This document shows, piece after piece, positions 1-7,389 of a DNA stretch of 11,682 nucleotides (its first letter is position 1; the number at the start of each line of letters is the position of its first letter). The notes beneath the pieces are model-generated. The model was not told where the DNA came from and did no database searches. It was given only the letters and a program-made list of their open reading frames with translations. The position numbers and the translations under genes were made by a program. The stretch spans positions 1 through 11,682 of the forward strand of contig JBBRMT010000149.1 of the NCBI GenBank assembly GCA_038230695.1, given 5' to 3'. Source of the stretch: QHBQ01 sp038230695. Lineage in GTDB: Bacteria > Chloroflexota > Chloroflexia > QHBQ01.

Positions 1-23
1 GACAAGCTGTAAGGAGGTAAGCC

Positions 24-113
24 ATGAACATCGAGTACCTGGTAATGGGCATCATCAGCCTACTGATCACAATCTATCTAATCTACGCTCTGGTGCGGGC
101 TGAAAAGTTCTAG
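24..113 (+). CDS. kdpF: KdpF, small membrane subunit of the K+-transporting ATPase
   Basis: This 29-residue protein consists almost entirely of one hydrophobic helix (about residues 5-22, rich in I, L, V and Y), followed by a short basic/acidic tail ending AEKF. That is the size and form of KdpF, the single-span peptide that stabilises the KdpABC complex in the cytoplasmic membrane. A strong Shine-Dalgarno sequence (AAGGAGG, 11-17) lies 6 bases before the ATG, which supports real translation despite the small size. The gene precedes kdpA by 54 bp, the classical kdpFABC order. Identification rests on position, size and the membrane helix, because KdpF peptides are poorly conserved. The operon promoter must lie before position 1. 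Confidence 0.9.
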   Translation: MNIEYLVMGIISLLITIYLIYALVRAEKF

Positions 114-167
114 TTTGAGCGTAATTTGTTGCACCCATATTGGGCGCGTTCAATCGTGAGGTAACCC

Positions 168-1922
168 ATGACACTTAACGGCTGGCTCCAAATCGCCATA
201 TATGTTGTAGTTCTGACCCTGATCACCAAGCCGATGGGTCTCTATCTGGCAGCGGTGTTTGGCCCCAACCCACAAGAGGGTAGTCGCGGTCGCACCTTCC
301 TCGACCCCGCACTTCGCCCGGTGGAGCGGCTCGTATATCGTATCACCCGCGTAAATGAGAACAAAGAGCAGAACTGGAAGCAATACACCGTCTCAATGCT
401 CATCTTCAGTGCGGTGACGCTGCTGGTGACCTACCTGGTGGAGCGCATCCAGCAAGTGCTGCCGCTCAACCCCCAGGGGCTGGATGCGGTGCCGCCCGGC
501 CTCGCCTTCAACACGGCGGCCAGCTTCACCACCAACACCAACTGGCAGAACTACGTGCCGGAGACGACGATGAGCTACTTCACCACCACTTCGCAACTCA
601 ACTTCCACAATTTCATCTCGCCAGCGGTCGGCATCGTTCTCGCCGTCGCGTTGGTGCGCGGCATTGCCCGCCGCGAGGCGAATACCATCGGCAACTTCTG
701 GGTGGACATGACCCGCACCATCCTCTACGTCCTCATCCCCATCTCGATTGTACTATCTACCCTGCTGCTTTCGCAGGGTGTGGTGCAAAATCTGAACTCC
801 TACACCCAGGTGGCAACCGTGGAAGGCGGCCAGCAGGGGTTGCAGCAGGGGCTACTTGCCTCACAGGAGGCGATCAAGGAACTGGGCAACAACGGCGGCG
901 GCACGCTCAACGCCAACTCCGCCCACCCTTACGAGAACCCTACCCCCTTCTCCAACTTCGTGGAAATGTTCGCTATCCTCGCTATAAGCAGTGGCCTGCT
1001 CTATATGCTAGGGGTGATGGTGGGCAATCGCCGACAGGGCTGGGCGCTCTATGCGGCGGTGCTGTCGCTGCTGCTCATCGGTATCTTCGTCGCCTATGCC
1101 GCCGAAGCAAACGGCAATCCCGCCTTTCATAACGTGAACCAGGCGGCAGTGCAGGATGGGCCGAACACTCAGGCGGGCGGCAATATGGAGGGCAAGGAGG
1201 TGCGCTTCGGCATCGTCAACAGCGCCATGTTTGCCACCATAACTACGGCAACCAGCACCGGCGCGGTCAACGCAATGCACGACAGCTTCACCCCCATTGG
1301 CGGGTTGGTGCCGCTGTTCAACATCGCGGTTGGTGAGGTCATCTTCGGAGGCGCGGGCGCGGGCCTCTACGGTGTGCTAATCTTTGTCATCCTATCGGTG
1401 TTCATCGCCGGGCTAATGGTGGGGCGCACCCCGGAGTTCCTGGGCAAGAAGATCGAAAGCCATGAGATGAAGCTGGTAATGCTCAGTATCCTCGTCCTTG
1501 AAGGCGGCATCCTGCTAATGGCGGCTGCCGCGATAGTCAATCCCAATGCGCTGACCAGCCTGGCTAATCAGGGGCCGCACGGCCTGAGTGAGATCCTCTA
1601 CGCCTACACCAGCGCCATCGGCAATAACGGCTCGGCCTTCGCCGGCCTCAACGGCAACACCACCTGGTTCAACACCACGCTGGGCATCAACACGCTGGTG
1701 GGCCGCTACCTGTTCATCGTGCCGGTTATGGGCATCGCAGGCAGCCTTGCCCGTAAGAAGGTGTCGCCGCAGACGGCTGGCACCTTCCCGACTACTGGCC
1801 CGCTATTCGTCGGCCTGCTTATCGGCGTTATCATCATCGTCAGCGCCCTAACCTTCTTCCCCGCCTGGTCGCTCGGCCCCATCGTCGAACACCTGCTGAT
1901 GGGAACGGGAGCGCAGTTCTGA
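168..1922 (+). CDS. kdpA: KdpA, K+-binding and translocating channel subunit of the Kdp ATPase
   Basis: KdpA is the subunit of the KdpFABC complex in the cytoplasmic membrane that selects K+; it belongs to the SKT superfamily with four pore-loop repeats. The protein has 584 residues (about 557 in E. coli) and many hydrophobic segments. The four filter regions can be read: FNTAASFTTNTNW (about 114-126), NNGGGTLNANSAHP (241-254), TSTGAVNAMHDS (362-373) and AIGNNGSAF (483-491). The second loop has GGG followed by T-L where I recall F-F as usual, a point worth checking. A GTGAGGTA ribosome site (156-163) precedes the ATG. The TGA stop codon is itself the first three bases of a heptad repeat (1920-1940). 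kdpB follows after 124 bp. Confidence 0.98.
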   Translation: MTLNGWLQIAIYVVVLTLITKPMGLYLAAVFGPNPQEGSRGRTFLDPALRPVERLVYRITRVNENKEQNWKQYTVSMLIFSAVTLLVTYLVERIQQVLPLNPQGLDAVPPGLAFNTAASFTTNTNWQNYVPETTMSYFTTTSQLNFHNFISPAVGIVLAVALVRGIARREANTIGNFWVDMTRTILYVLIPISIVLSTLLLSQGVVQNLNSYTQVATVEGGQQGLQQGLLASQEAIKELGNNGGGTLNANSAHPYENPTPFSNFVEMFAILAISSGLLYMLGVMVGNRRQGWALYAAVLSLLLIGIFVAYAAEANGNPAFHNVNQAAVQDGPNTQAGGNMEGKEVRFGIVNSAMFATITTATSTGAVNAMHDSFTPIGGLVPLFNIAVGEVIFGGAGAGLYGVLIFVILSVFIAGLMVGRTPEFLGKKIESHEMKLVMLSILVLEGGILLMAAAAIVNPNALTSLANQGPHGLSEILYAYTSAIGNNGSAFAGLNGNTTWFNTTLGINTLVGRYLFIVPVMGIAGSLARKKVSPQTAGTFPTTGPLFVGLLIGVIIIVSALTFFPAWSLGPIVEHLLMGTGAQF

Positions 1923-1940
1923 GTGCTGAGCGCTGAGCGC
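1920..1940 (+). repeat. Three tandem heptads, TGAGYGC
   Basis: TGAGTGC is followed by two TGAGCGC units without a gap. The first unit supplies the kdpA stop codon. A related triple, TGAGGRC on the opposite strand, lies in the 5' end of kdpC (4258-4278). Short tandem heptads of this kind are known as interspersed repeats in cyanobacteria, and I recall similar ones in Chloroflexota; a shared origin is an inference. Confidence 0.75.
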
Positions 1941-1953
1941 GACAGTATTGTAG

Positions 1954-1972
1954 GGGCGCATGGCATACGCCC
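1954..1972. repeat. Imperfect palindrome GGGCGCATG/CATACGCCC
   Basis: Two 9-base arms with one mismatch flank a single central G. The palindrome lies between kdpA and kdpB, after the heptad repeats. It could fold into a hairpin in the kdp mRNA, but no T-run follows, so a terminator is unlikely. Its form resembles short REP-like palindromes. No protein-binding role can be shown from the sequence. Confidence 0.5.
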
Positions 1973-2009
1973 TTCCGACTGACGACCAGGCCAATCGCAA
2001 GCGATAACA

Positions 2010-2027
2010 TAGGGCGTAACTGCCCTA
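2010..2027 (+). promoter_or_regulatory. Hairpin just before the kdpB ribosome site
   Basis: TAGGGC and GCCCTA form a perfect 6-bp stem around the 6-base loop GTAACT. It ends 3 bases before the kdpB Shine-Dalgarno sequence AAGAGGTAA (2031-2039). Such a stem could set mRNA stability or the ratio of KdpA to KdpB, or could simply be part of the repeat cluster that starts at 1920. The stem is seen; the role is a guess. Confidence 0.45.
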
Positions 2028-2046
2028 CCAAAGAGGTAAAACCAAA

Positions 2047-4218
2047 ATGATTAGCGACAAGCAGGATATGGATACTACGCAGGTAGCCCAAGAGGCGAAG
2101 CAGGCCAAGCGGGAGACGCAGAAATCCCGCCCGCTGTTCCAGGGCGAGATCGTGCGCCGTGCGGTAATCGACAGCTTTATCAAGCTCGACCCGCGCGTGC
2201 AATTGAAGAACCCAGTGATGTTCGTGGTCGAGGTTGGTGCGGTAATCACCACCGTGCTGGCGGTGCGCGACTTGTTCGCCGCCCCCAGTGGTGAAACCTT
2301 TGGCTTTGTCTCCAGCATTGCCATACTGCTGTGGCTGACGGTGCTGTTCGCCAACTTTGCCGAGGCGATGGCCGAGGGTCGGGGCAAGGCCCAGGCTGAT
2401 ACCCTGCGTAAGACCAAGACCGACACGCCCGCCCGTAAGCTCGCCAACCCGCAAATCGGTGCGGGGCTGACTCTGCAGGTGCAAGCCAGCGTGCGTGAGG
2501 TGCCTGCGGCAGAGCTACGCGCTGGCGATGTGGTGCTGGTCGAGGCCGGGCAGATCATCCCCGGTGACGGCGATGTAGTCGAGGGGGTTGCCAGCGTGGA
2601 TGAGAGCGCGATTACCGGCGAGTCCGCGCCAGTTATCCGCGAGAGCGGCGGCGACCGCAGCGCGGTAACAGGCGGCACGCGGGTGCTGTCCGACTGGATC
2701 AAGGTGCAGATCACCTCTAATCCCGGCGAAACCTTCCTCGACCGCATGATTGCCCTGGTCGAAGGCGCGGCACGGCAGAAGACTCCCAACGAAATCGCCC
2801 TGAATATCCTGATCAGCGGGTTGACCGTCATCTTCCTGCTGGCAACCGTTACCCTGCTACCCTTCGCCATATACAGCGGTGAGCCACTCAGCGCCACCAT
2901 CCTGATCGCCCTGCTTGTCTGCCTAATTCCTACCACCATCGGTGCGCTACTCAGCGCCATTGGCATCGCGGGCATGGATCGGCTGGTGCAGCGCAACGTG
3001 CTGGCAATGAGCGGGCGGGCAGTCGAAGCGGCGGGCGATGTTGATACCCTGTTGCTGGACAAGACCGGCACCATCACTATCGGCTCCCGTCAGGCGGTCG
3101 AGTTCGTACCGATGCCGGGAGTGGATGCGGCGCGGTTGGCCCAGGCTGCCCATCTCTCCTCGCTGGCCGACGAAACGCCAGAGGGTCGCAGCATCGTGCT
3201 GCTGGCCGAGCGACAGTACGGCGTTGCGCCCCAATCCACCCCCGACCACGCCCAGTTTATCCCTTTCAGCGCAACCACCCGCATGAGCGGAGTGAGCATC
3301 GCCGCCAACGGTAGCGCCGCCCGCGAGATTCGCAAGGGCGCAGCCGATGCGATTGTTCGCTATGTGCGCGAGGGCGGCGGCGATGTGCCTCTTGCGCTCG
3401 ATCCTGCGGTTATTACCATTGCTCGCGCTGGGGCAACCCCGCTGGTGGTGGCCGAGAACGGCCAGGCGCTGGGGGTGATCAACCTGAAGGATATTGTAAA
3501 GCCGGGGATGAAAGAACGTTTCGACGAACTGCGGCGCATCGGTATTCGCACGGTGATGATTACTGGCGATAACCGCCTCACTGCCGCCGCCATTGCCGCC
3601 GAGGCGGGCGTGGACGACTTCCTTGCCGAGGCGACCCCTGAGAACAAGCTGAAGTTGATCCGCGATGAACAGGCCAAGGGCAAGCTGGTAGCGATGACCG
3701 GCGATGGCACCAACGACGCGCCCGCTCTGGCCCAGGCCGATGTGGGCGTGGCGATGAATACAGGCACGATGGCGGCCAAAGAAGCGGGCAACATGGTGGA
3801 TCTCGATAGCAACCCCACCAAGCTGATCGAGATCGTCGAGGTGGGCAAGCAGATGCTGATGACCCGTGGAGCGTTGACCACTTTCAGTATCGCCAACGAT
3901 GTCGCCAAATACTTTGCGATTATCCCCGCCGTGTTTGGCAGCCTGTACGCCACCGCAGGCAAGGCTGGCCCGCTCTCCGCGCTAAACATTATGGGTCTGA
4001 CCAGCCCGGTGACGGCGATACTATCGGCGGTTATCTTCAACGCAATAATCATCATCATGCTGGTGCCGCTGGCGTTGCGTGGCATCGAGTTCAAGCCGAT
4101 TGGCGCTGCCGCCATCCTGCGCCGCAACCTGCTTATCTATGGGTTGGGCGGCATCATCGCGCCGTTTATTGGCATCAAGATCATTGACGTGCTGCTCACC
4201 CTGGTGGGAGTCAGGTAA
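2047..4218 (+). CDS. kdpB: KdpB, P-type ATPase catalytic subunit
   Basis: KdpB hydrolyses ATP and drives K+ uptake through KdpA. The 723-residue protein shows the P-type order: actuator motif TGES (190-193), phosphorylation motif DKTGT with aspartate 338, nucleotide-binding stretch FSATTRMSG followed by RKGA, TGDN (506-509), and hinge motif GDGTND (552-557). D618 and K621 in ANDVAKYFAIIP match the charged pair in transmembrane helix 5 that couples transport in E. coli KdpB. The protein is about 40 residues longer than E. coli KdpB, partly because of a charged N-terminal extension (residues 1 to about 27, rich in K, Q and E). The ATG at 2047 has a good ribosome site; the in-frame ATG at 2068 is a less likely start. 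kdpC follows 12 bp downstream. Confidence 0.98.
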   Translation: MISDKQDMDTTQVAQEAKQAKRETQKSRPLFQGEIVRRAVIDSFIKLDPRVQLKNPVMFVVEVGAVITTVLAVRDLFAAPSGETFGFVSSIAILLWLTVLFANFAEAMAEGRGKAQADTLRKTKTDTPARKLANPQIGAGLTLQVQASVREVPAAELRAGDVVLVEAGQIIPGDGDVVEGVASVDESAITGESAPVIRESGGDRSAVTGGTRVLSDWIKVQITSNPGETFLDRMIALVEGAARQKTPNEIALNILISGLTVIFLLATVTLLPFAIYSGEPLSATILIALLVCLIPTTIGALLSAIGIAGMDRLVQRNVLAMSGRAVEAAGDVDTLLLDKTGTITIGSRQAVEFVPMPGVDAARLAQAAHLSSLADETPEGRSIVLLAERQYGVAPQSTPDHAQFIPFSATTRMSGVSIAANGSAAREIRKGAADAIVRYVREGGGDVPLALDPAVITIARAGATPLVVAENGQALGVINLKDIVKPGMKERFDELRRIGIRTVMITGDNRLTAAAIAAEAGVDDFLAEATPENKLKLIRDEQAKGKLVAMTGDGTNDAPALAQADVGVAMNTGTMAAKEAGNMVDLDSNPTKLIEIVEVGKQMLMTRGALTTFSIANDVAKYFAIIPAVFGSLYATAGKAGPLSALNIMGLTSPVTAILSAVIFNAIIIIMLVPLALRGIEFKPIGAAAILRRNLLIYGLGGIIAPFIGIKIIDVLLTLVGVR

Positions 4219-4230
4219 AGGAGATATATC

Positions 4231-4941
4231 ATGGACACGAACAATACCCAAAACTCGGCCCTCAGTCCTCAGTCCTCAGTACTTGAGGAAAAGGGCAGCT
4301 TCGGCACCGACATCCTCCGCGCCGTCCTCACCACCATCGTGCTGATCGTTCTGGTATCGGTTATCTACCCAGCGATCGTCTGGGGCATCGGCCAGGTTGC
4401 CTTCAACCATCAGGCCAATGGCAGCCTGATTACTGATGCAAAGGGTAACGTAATTGGCAGCGAACTGATCGGCCAACAGTTCACCCAACCGCAATACTTT
4501 CATGGCCGACCCAGCGCCGCCTCGACCTCGGTCTATACCGGCACGAACGGAGTGGTCGCCAATATAACCACCTCCAGTGGCACAAACTATGGCCCCACAA
4601 ACGCTAACCTGATCTCACCGATTACCGGCACGGTGGCAATTAACGCGCAAAACGTCCTCAGCGAAGATCTCGGCATCCAGTCCAGCCTGCCATTTTCCGG
4701 CAGCGTACCAAGCGTGCCGGTAGACCTGGTAACCGCCTCCGCCTCCGGCCTCGACCCCGATATTACCTCTGCGGCCGCTGCGATACAAATCCCCCGCGTC
4801 GCCAAAGCGCGTGTCCTCAGTGAAGACCAGGTTCGCCAGCTAGTGAACCAGTATACCGAAGGCCGTGACCTGGGGGTCTTTGGCGAACCCCGCGTCAACG
4901 TGCTAAAATTGAATCTGGCATTGGATGATTTGAAGAAATAA
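4231..4941 (+). CDS. kdpC: KdpC, accessory subunit of the K+-transporting ATPase
   Basis: KdpC is a single-span membrane protein that assists ATP binding and assembly of the KdpFABC complex. The 236-residue product (about 190 in E. coli) has one helix at about residues 30-53. It then shows the family blocks SELIGQQF, YFHGRPSA, GPTN, VPVDLVTASASGLDPDI, RVAKARVLS and GEPRVNVLKLNLAL. A strong AAAGGAGA site (4217-4224) precedes the ATG. The extra N-terminal residues 10-16 are encoded by an in-frame heptad repeat, so this stretch looks like a recent insertion outside the conserved domain. The loop between the helix and the GPTN block is also Ser/Thr-rich. The stop codon directly abuts kdpD. Confidence 0.97.
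   Translation: MDTNNTQNSALSPQSSVLEEKGSFGTDILRAVLTTIVLIVLVSVIYPAIVWGIGQVAFNHQANGSLITDAKGNVIGSELIGQQFTQPQYFHGRPSAASTSVYTGTNGVVANITTSSGTNYGPTNANLISPITGTVAINAQNVLSEDLGIQSSLPFSGSVPSVPVDLVTASASGLDPDITSAAAAIQIPRVAKARVLSEDQVRQLVNQYTEGRDLGVFGEPRVNVLKLNLALDDLKK
4258..4278 (-). repeat. Three tandem heptads inside kdpC, TGAGGRC on the minus strand
   Basis: Read on the plus strand the units are GCCCTCA, GTCCTCA and GTCCTCA; on the minus strand TGAGGAC, TGAGGAC and TGAGGGC. Their core matches the TGAGYGC triple at the kdpA stop codon. Because three heptads make 21 bases, the insertion keeps the kdpC reading frame and adds seven codons. A 5-bp inverted repeat, CCTCA/TGAGG, with a GTACT centre overlaps the end (4274-4288). 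Confidence 0.7.
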
Positions 4942-6147
4942 GTGATGGTTAGCCAGGAATATCAGAGGCCGAATCCCGACGCGCTACTCGCGGCGATTGC
5001 CGAGGGTGAGCGTCAGCGTGGGCGGCTAAAGATATTTCTGGGCGCGGCGGCAGGGGTGGGCAAGACCTACGCGATGCTGGAGGAGGCGCAGGCGCTGCGA
5101 CGGCAGGGTATGGATGTAGTCATCGGTTACGTCGAGTTGCATGGGCGTAAGGAGACCGAGGCGCTGCTCGTAGGATTGGAGCAGGTGCCACTAAAGATGG
5201 TGGCTTATCAGGGCGTGGAGTTGGCGGAGATGGATACCAAGGCAATCATCGGTCGCTGTCCCGCCCTCGCGCTGGTAGATGAACTCGCTCACACCAACGC
5301 GCCAGGTAGCCTGCACACCAAGCGTTACGAGGACATTGAGGACATCCTCGCGGCGGGCATCAACGTCTACAGCACGGTCAATGTACAGCATCTGGAGAGC
5401 CTCAACGACCAGGTTTTCCAGCTAACCGGCGCTCGTGTGCGCGAGACTTTCCCCGACCGCATCATCAGCCTGGCCGACGAGGTGGTGCTGATTGACCTGC
5501 CGCCCGAAGAGCTGCGCGAGCGCTTGCGTCAGGGCAAGATCTACGCGCCAACTAAGGTCGAACAAGCGCTGGGCAATTTCTTTCGCATTGGCAACCTGGT
5601 AGCGCTACGCGAACTGGCGCTGCGCGAGACCGCTGATGCGATAGGCTCGAGTTCAGGGATGCGCGGAGCTAGGCGTGAAGCGGCGAACAGCCATCTCACC
5701 CCCGCCGAGGAAGGCATAGTGCCGGGCGTGCCGCGCATTTTGGTGGCGATTGGTCCGAAGCCACAGGATGCCCGCCTGCTGCGCGTCGGCTGGCGGCTGG
5801 CCCAACGGTTGAACGCTCACGTTGAGGCGGTATATATCGGCCCGGCGGCAGGCGATGCTGGTATCTCGCCACAGCAGGAAGAGCTAGTTTCCTCCCATCG
5901 TCGCCTGGCAAAGGCGCTAGGGGTACCATTCCGCGAGGTCAGCGGCGGCAAGCCTGCCGAGATCATCGCTGGCGCAATCGAGCGCGGCGGCTTCACCAAT
6001 CTTGTTGTGGGCGAGAGTACCAAGACCCGCTGGCAGGAGTTCTGGCTAGGCTCAGTGGTCAACCAACTGGTGCGGCGGCTGGAAGGAGTGGATGTATACA
6101 TCGTGGCCGACCCGGACAAGCGGCGACGTAGAAAGGAAGGCGGATAG
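4942..6147 (+). CDS. kdpD: Short KdpD: KdpD sensory domain plus Usp domain, no kinase
   Basis: The 401-residue protein holds only the N-terminal cytoplasmic part of the K+ sensor KdpD (about 895 residues in E. coli). The KdpD domain has a Walker A motif GAAAGVGKT (34-42) and a Walker-B-like VDELAHTN (112-119), followed by STVNVQHLESLND. A Usp domain follows (about 264-392, RILVAIGPKPQ to DVYIVADP). The four transmembrane helices, GAF domain and histidine kinase core are missing, and the stop codon is followed at once by another gene, so this is a natural short form rather than a cut gene. Short KdpD proteins are known from Anabaena and Deinococcus. The start is GTG 4942 or ATG 4945; it abuts the kdpC stop codon and has only a weak ribosome site, which suggests translational coupling. 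The sensing role is inferred, and the partner kinase is unknown. Confidence 0.93.
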   Translation: MMVSQEYQRPNPDALLAAIAEGERQRGRLKIFLGAAAGVGKTYAMLEEAQALRRQGMDVVIGYVELHGRKETEALLVGLEQVPLKMVAYQGVELAEMDTKAIIGRCPALALVDELAHTNAPGSLHTKRYEDIEDILAAGINVYSTVNVQHLESLNDQVFQLTGARVRETFPDRIISLADEVVLIDLPPEELRERLRQGKIYAPTKVEQALGNFFRIGNLVALRELALRETADAIGSSSGMRGARREAANSHLTPAEEGIVPGVPRILVAIGPKPQDARLLRVGWRLAQRLNAHVEAVYIGPAAGDAGISPQQEELVSSHRRLAKALGVPFREVSGGKPAEIIAGAIERGGFTNLVVGESTKTRWQEFWLGSVVNQLVRRLEGVDVYIVADPDKRRRRKEGG

Positions 6148-6148
6148 A

Positions 6149-6709
6149 GTGGAATGGCTATTGCTGTTGATCGGGCTGCTAATTGGTGCAGGCGCGGGCG
6201 GCGCAATGGCGTGGATGGCCCTGCGCCGCTCCTCCACTCCTGCGACAATAGCCCCACGGTGGCCGACTGTACTGGTGCCAATGCTGATCAGTGAGGGGAG
6301 TTCGATGGAATTGCCGAAGGCGGCGCTATCCGCTGCTTGCAGCCTTGCAGCTGGCGGCAGGGTGGTGTTCGATCTGTTCATCGAGGTGCCACGCTCCCAT
6401 AGCCTGGAAGCTCAAATGGTCCTCGAAACCGGCATGAGCCTCGAGCTAATCGAGGCGGCTGAGAAAGAGGCGCGCATCCTGGGTTGTGCAGTTGAGAGCA
6501 ACATCCAGAAGGTGCGCGACTACGGCTACGGAGTGGCCGAGGCGGTGAGGCAATTTGGCGCGAAGGCAGTAGTGCTGCAGGCTGCCGTGGTGCAGCGATC
6601 AGCTTCGCAACGCGGAGAATTGGGTAGCTCGGTACGCCAGCCAAACACCAACACGCTAATAACGCTAATTCATGATCGCGCCGGTTGTGATGTACTGATG
6701 GTGGGTTAG
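6149..6709 (+). CDS. Membrane-anchored Usp-like protein at the end of the kdp operon
   Basis: The start is the GTG at 6149, one base after the kdpD TAG, with a good AGGAAGG site (6134-6140). An open frame from ATG 6092 also exists but would lie inside kdpD and lacks such a site. The product has 186 residues. Residues about 2-25 form one hydrophobic helix (WLLLLIGLLIGAGAGGAMAW) followed by RR, which predicts an inside C-terminus. The rest has the pattern of a Usp/adenine-nucleotide alpha-hydrolase-like fold: VLVPML, helix PKAALSAACSLA, strand VVFDLFIEVPR, long helix LELIEAAEKEARILG, then VVLQAAV and final strand CDVLMVG. The glycine-rich ATP-binding motif of UspA is not recognisable. Coupling to kdpD suggests a partner in K+ or stress sensing. 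The family call rests on pattern only. Confidence 0.7.
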   Translation: MEWLLLLIGLLIGAGAGGAMAWMALRRSSTPATIAPRWPTVLVPMLISEGSSMELPKAALSAACSLAAGGRVVFDLFIEVPRSHSLEAQMVLETGMSLELIEAAEKEARILGCAVESNIQKVRDYGYGVAEAVRQFGAKAVVLQAAVVQRSASQRGELGSSVRQPNTNTLITLIHDRAGCDVLMVG

Positions 6710-6825
6710 CCATTACTGCTCTGGTCAATTCTTATGATAAGGATAAGGATGATTAGCGTTACCATATCTTACGAGGGCAAGAGAATGTAGTTGGTTACAT
6801 CAGCAACAAACGCTGGGTAGCCAGG
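6710..6825. other. Convergent intergenic region after the kdp operon
   Basis: This 116-bp stretch lies between the plus-strand kdp operon and the minus-strand reductase gene. It holds a purine-rich tandem (GATAAGGATAAGGATGAT) and a small hairpin, ATGTA-GTTGGT-TACAT (6785-6800), without a following T-run. No convincing terminator for either side is seen. Confidence 0.5.
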
Positions 6826-7339
6826 CTAGAGGGCGCGCTCCGCAACAACTATCCGCACCAGTACCAACCCCACGATGGCTTGGCGCAGTTCTGCTTCGCT
6901 CGGCTCGTGGCTTGTATCGAGGCTGATGCCCAACCGTTGCGCGCTCTTCACCCCTTCGAGTGCGATAAAGTCCTGCACTCCTTTGAGTACCGCTTCAGGA
7001 TCGTTTATCGCCTCGGCATGGCCGCACAACTTCTTCCCGTTAACCAGCATTCTGACTGCTGCACCGCCCTGGATTGTGCCACCAGGGACTGTGCGTGTAG
7101 ACGAAGATGGTATCCCCTTCCCAATGGTAGCCAACCGGTGTGTGGTAGCGCTTGCCGCTCTTACGCTCGTTGTAGCTGAGGATCATGAGCATACTCCCCA
7201 TCCTGCCGCTTAGTGGTGAGCGTAGCACGGCTTTCATGATGGGGTTCAGCAGCTTCATCAGCGCCTTTGGTGGCTTGCGCGCCGCGCCTGGCTGATGGGC
7301 CGAAGTTTGAGTCTTGCCCTGCTCTATTGCAGACGACAT
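6826..7339 (-). pseudogene. Deazaflavin (F420)-dependent nitroreductase-like gene, frameshifted
   Basis: Two overlapping minus-strand frames together give one protein of the DDN/F420H2-dependent quinone reductase family. The first (from ATG 7339, with a strong AAGGAGG site at 7346-7352) reads LMILSYNERKSGKRYHTPVG, then YHWEGDTIFVYTHSPWWHN, which matches the family's GRKSGR..TPVGY..GD..YV..S..GWWRN region. The conserved sense then moves to another frame, continuing QGGAAVRMLVNGKKL and helices up to the stop at 6826. The break lies at about 7070-7076. Two missing bases or one extra base would restore a product of about 170 residues, and two missing bases fit the family spacing (N-x-x-GGA) better. 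Both halves remain open, so the shift is either recent or a sequencing error. The gene is last in the tetR-oxidoreductase unit, 50 bp after its neighbour. Confidence 0.8.
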
Positions 7340-7389
7340 ACTGTGCCTCCTTCTTCTTTGTATTGCTGCTCTCGCTATAGTTGTATAAG

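Noticed and set aside
2025..3077. Long open frame on the minus strand opposite kdpB (and a similar one at 1840-2484 and 3360-4127)
   Set aside because: It is antisense to a clearly conserved P-type ATPase gene, its translation is low-complexity (Ser/Thr/Arg-rich) without any family motif, and it has no ribosome site. Such frames are usual opposite G+C-rich genes.
5734..6140. c-di-AMP binding motif of Staphylococcus-type KdpD in the Usp domain
   Set aside because: I looked for the SxS ... FTAxY signature and did not find it in the KdpD Usp domain; binding by other residues cannot be excluded.
6710..6825. Possible rho-independent terminator after the kdp operon
   Set aside because: Only a 5-bp stem (6785-6800) without a T-run is present, which is too weak.
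6875..7213. Plus-strand open frames opposite the reductase gene
   Set aside because: The minus strand carries conserved deazaflavin-reductase motifs in two frames; the plus-strand products are unlike any family I know and lack ribosome sites.
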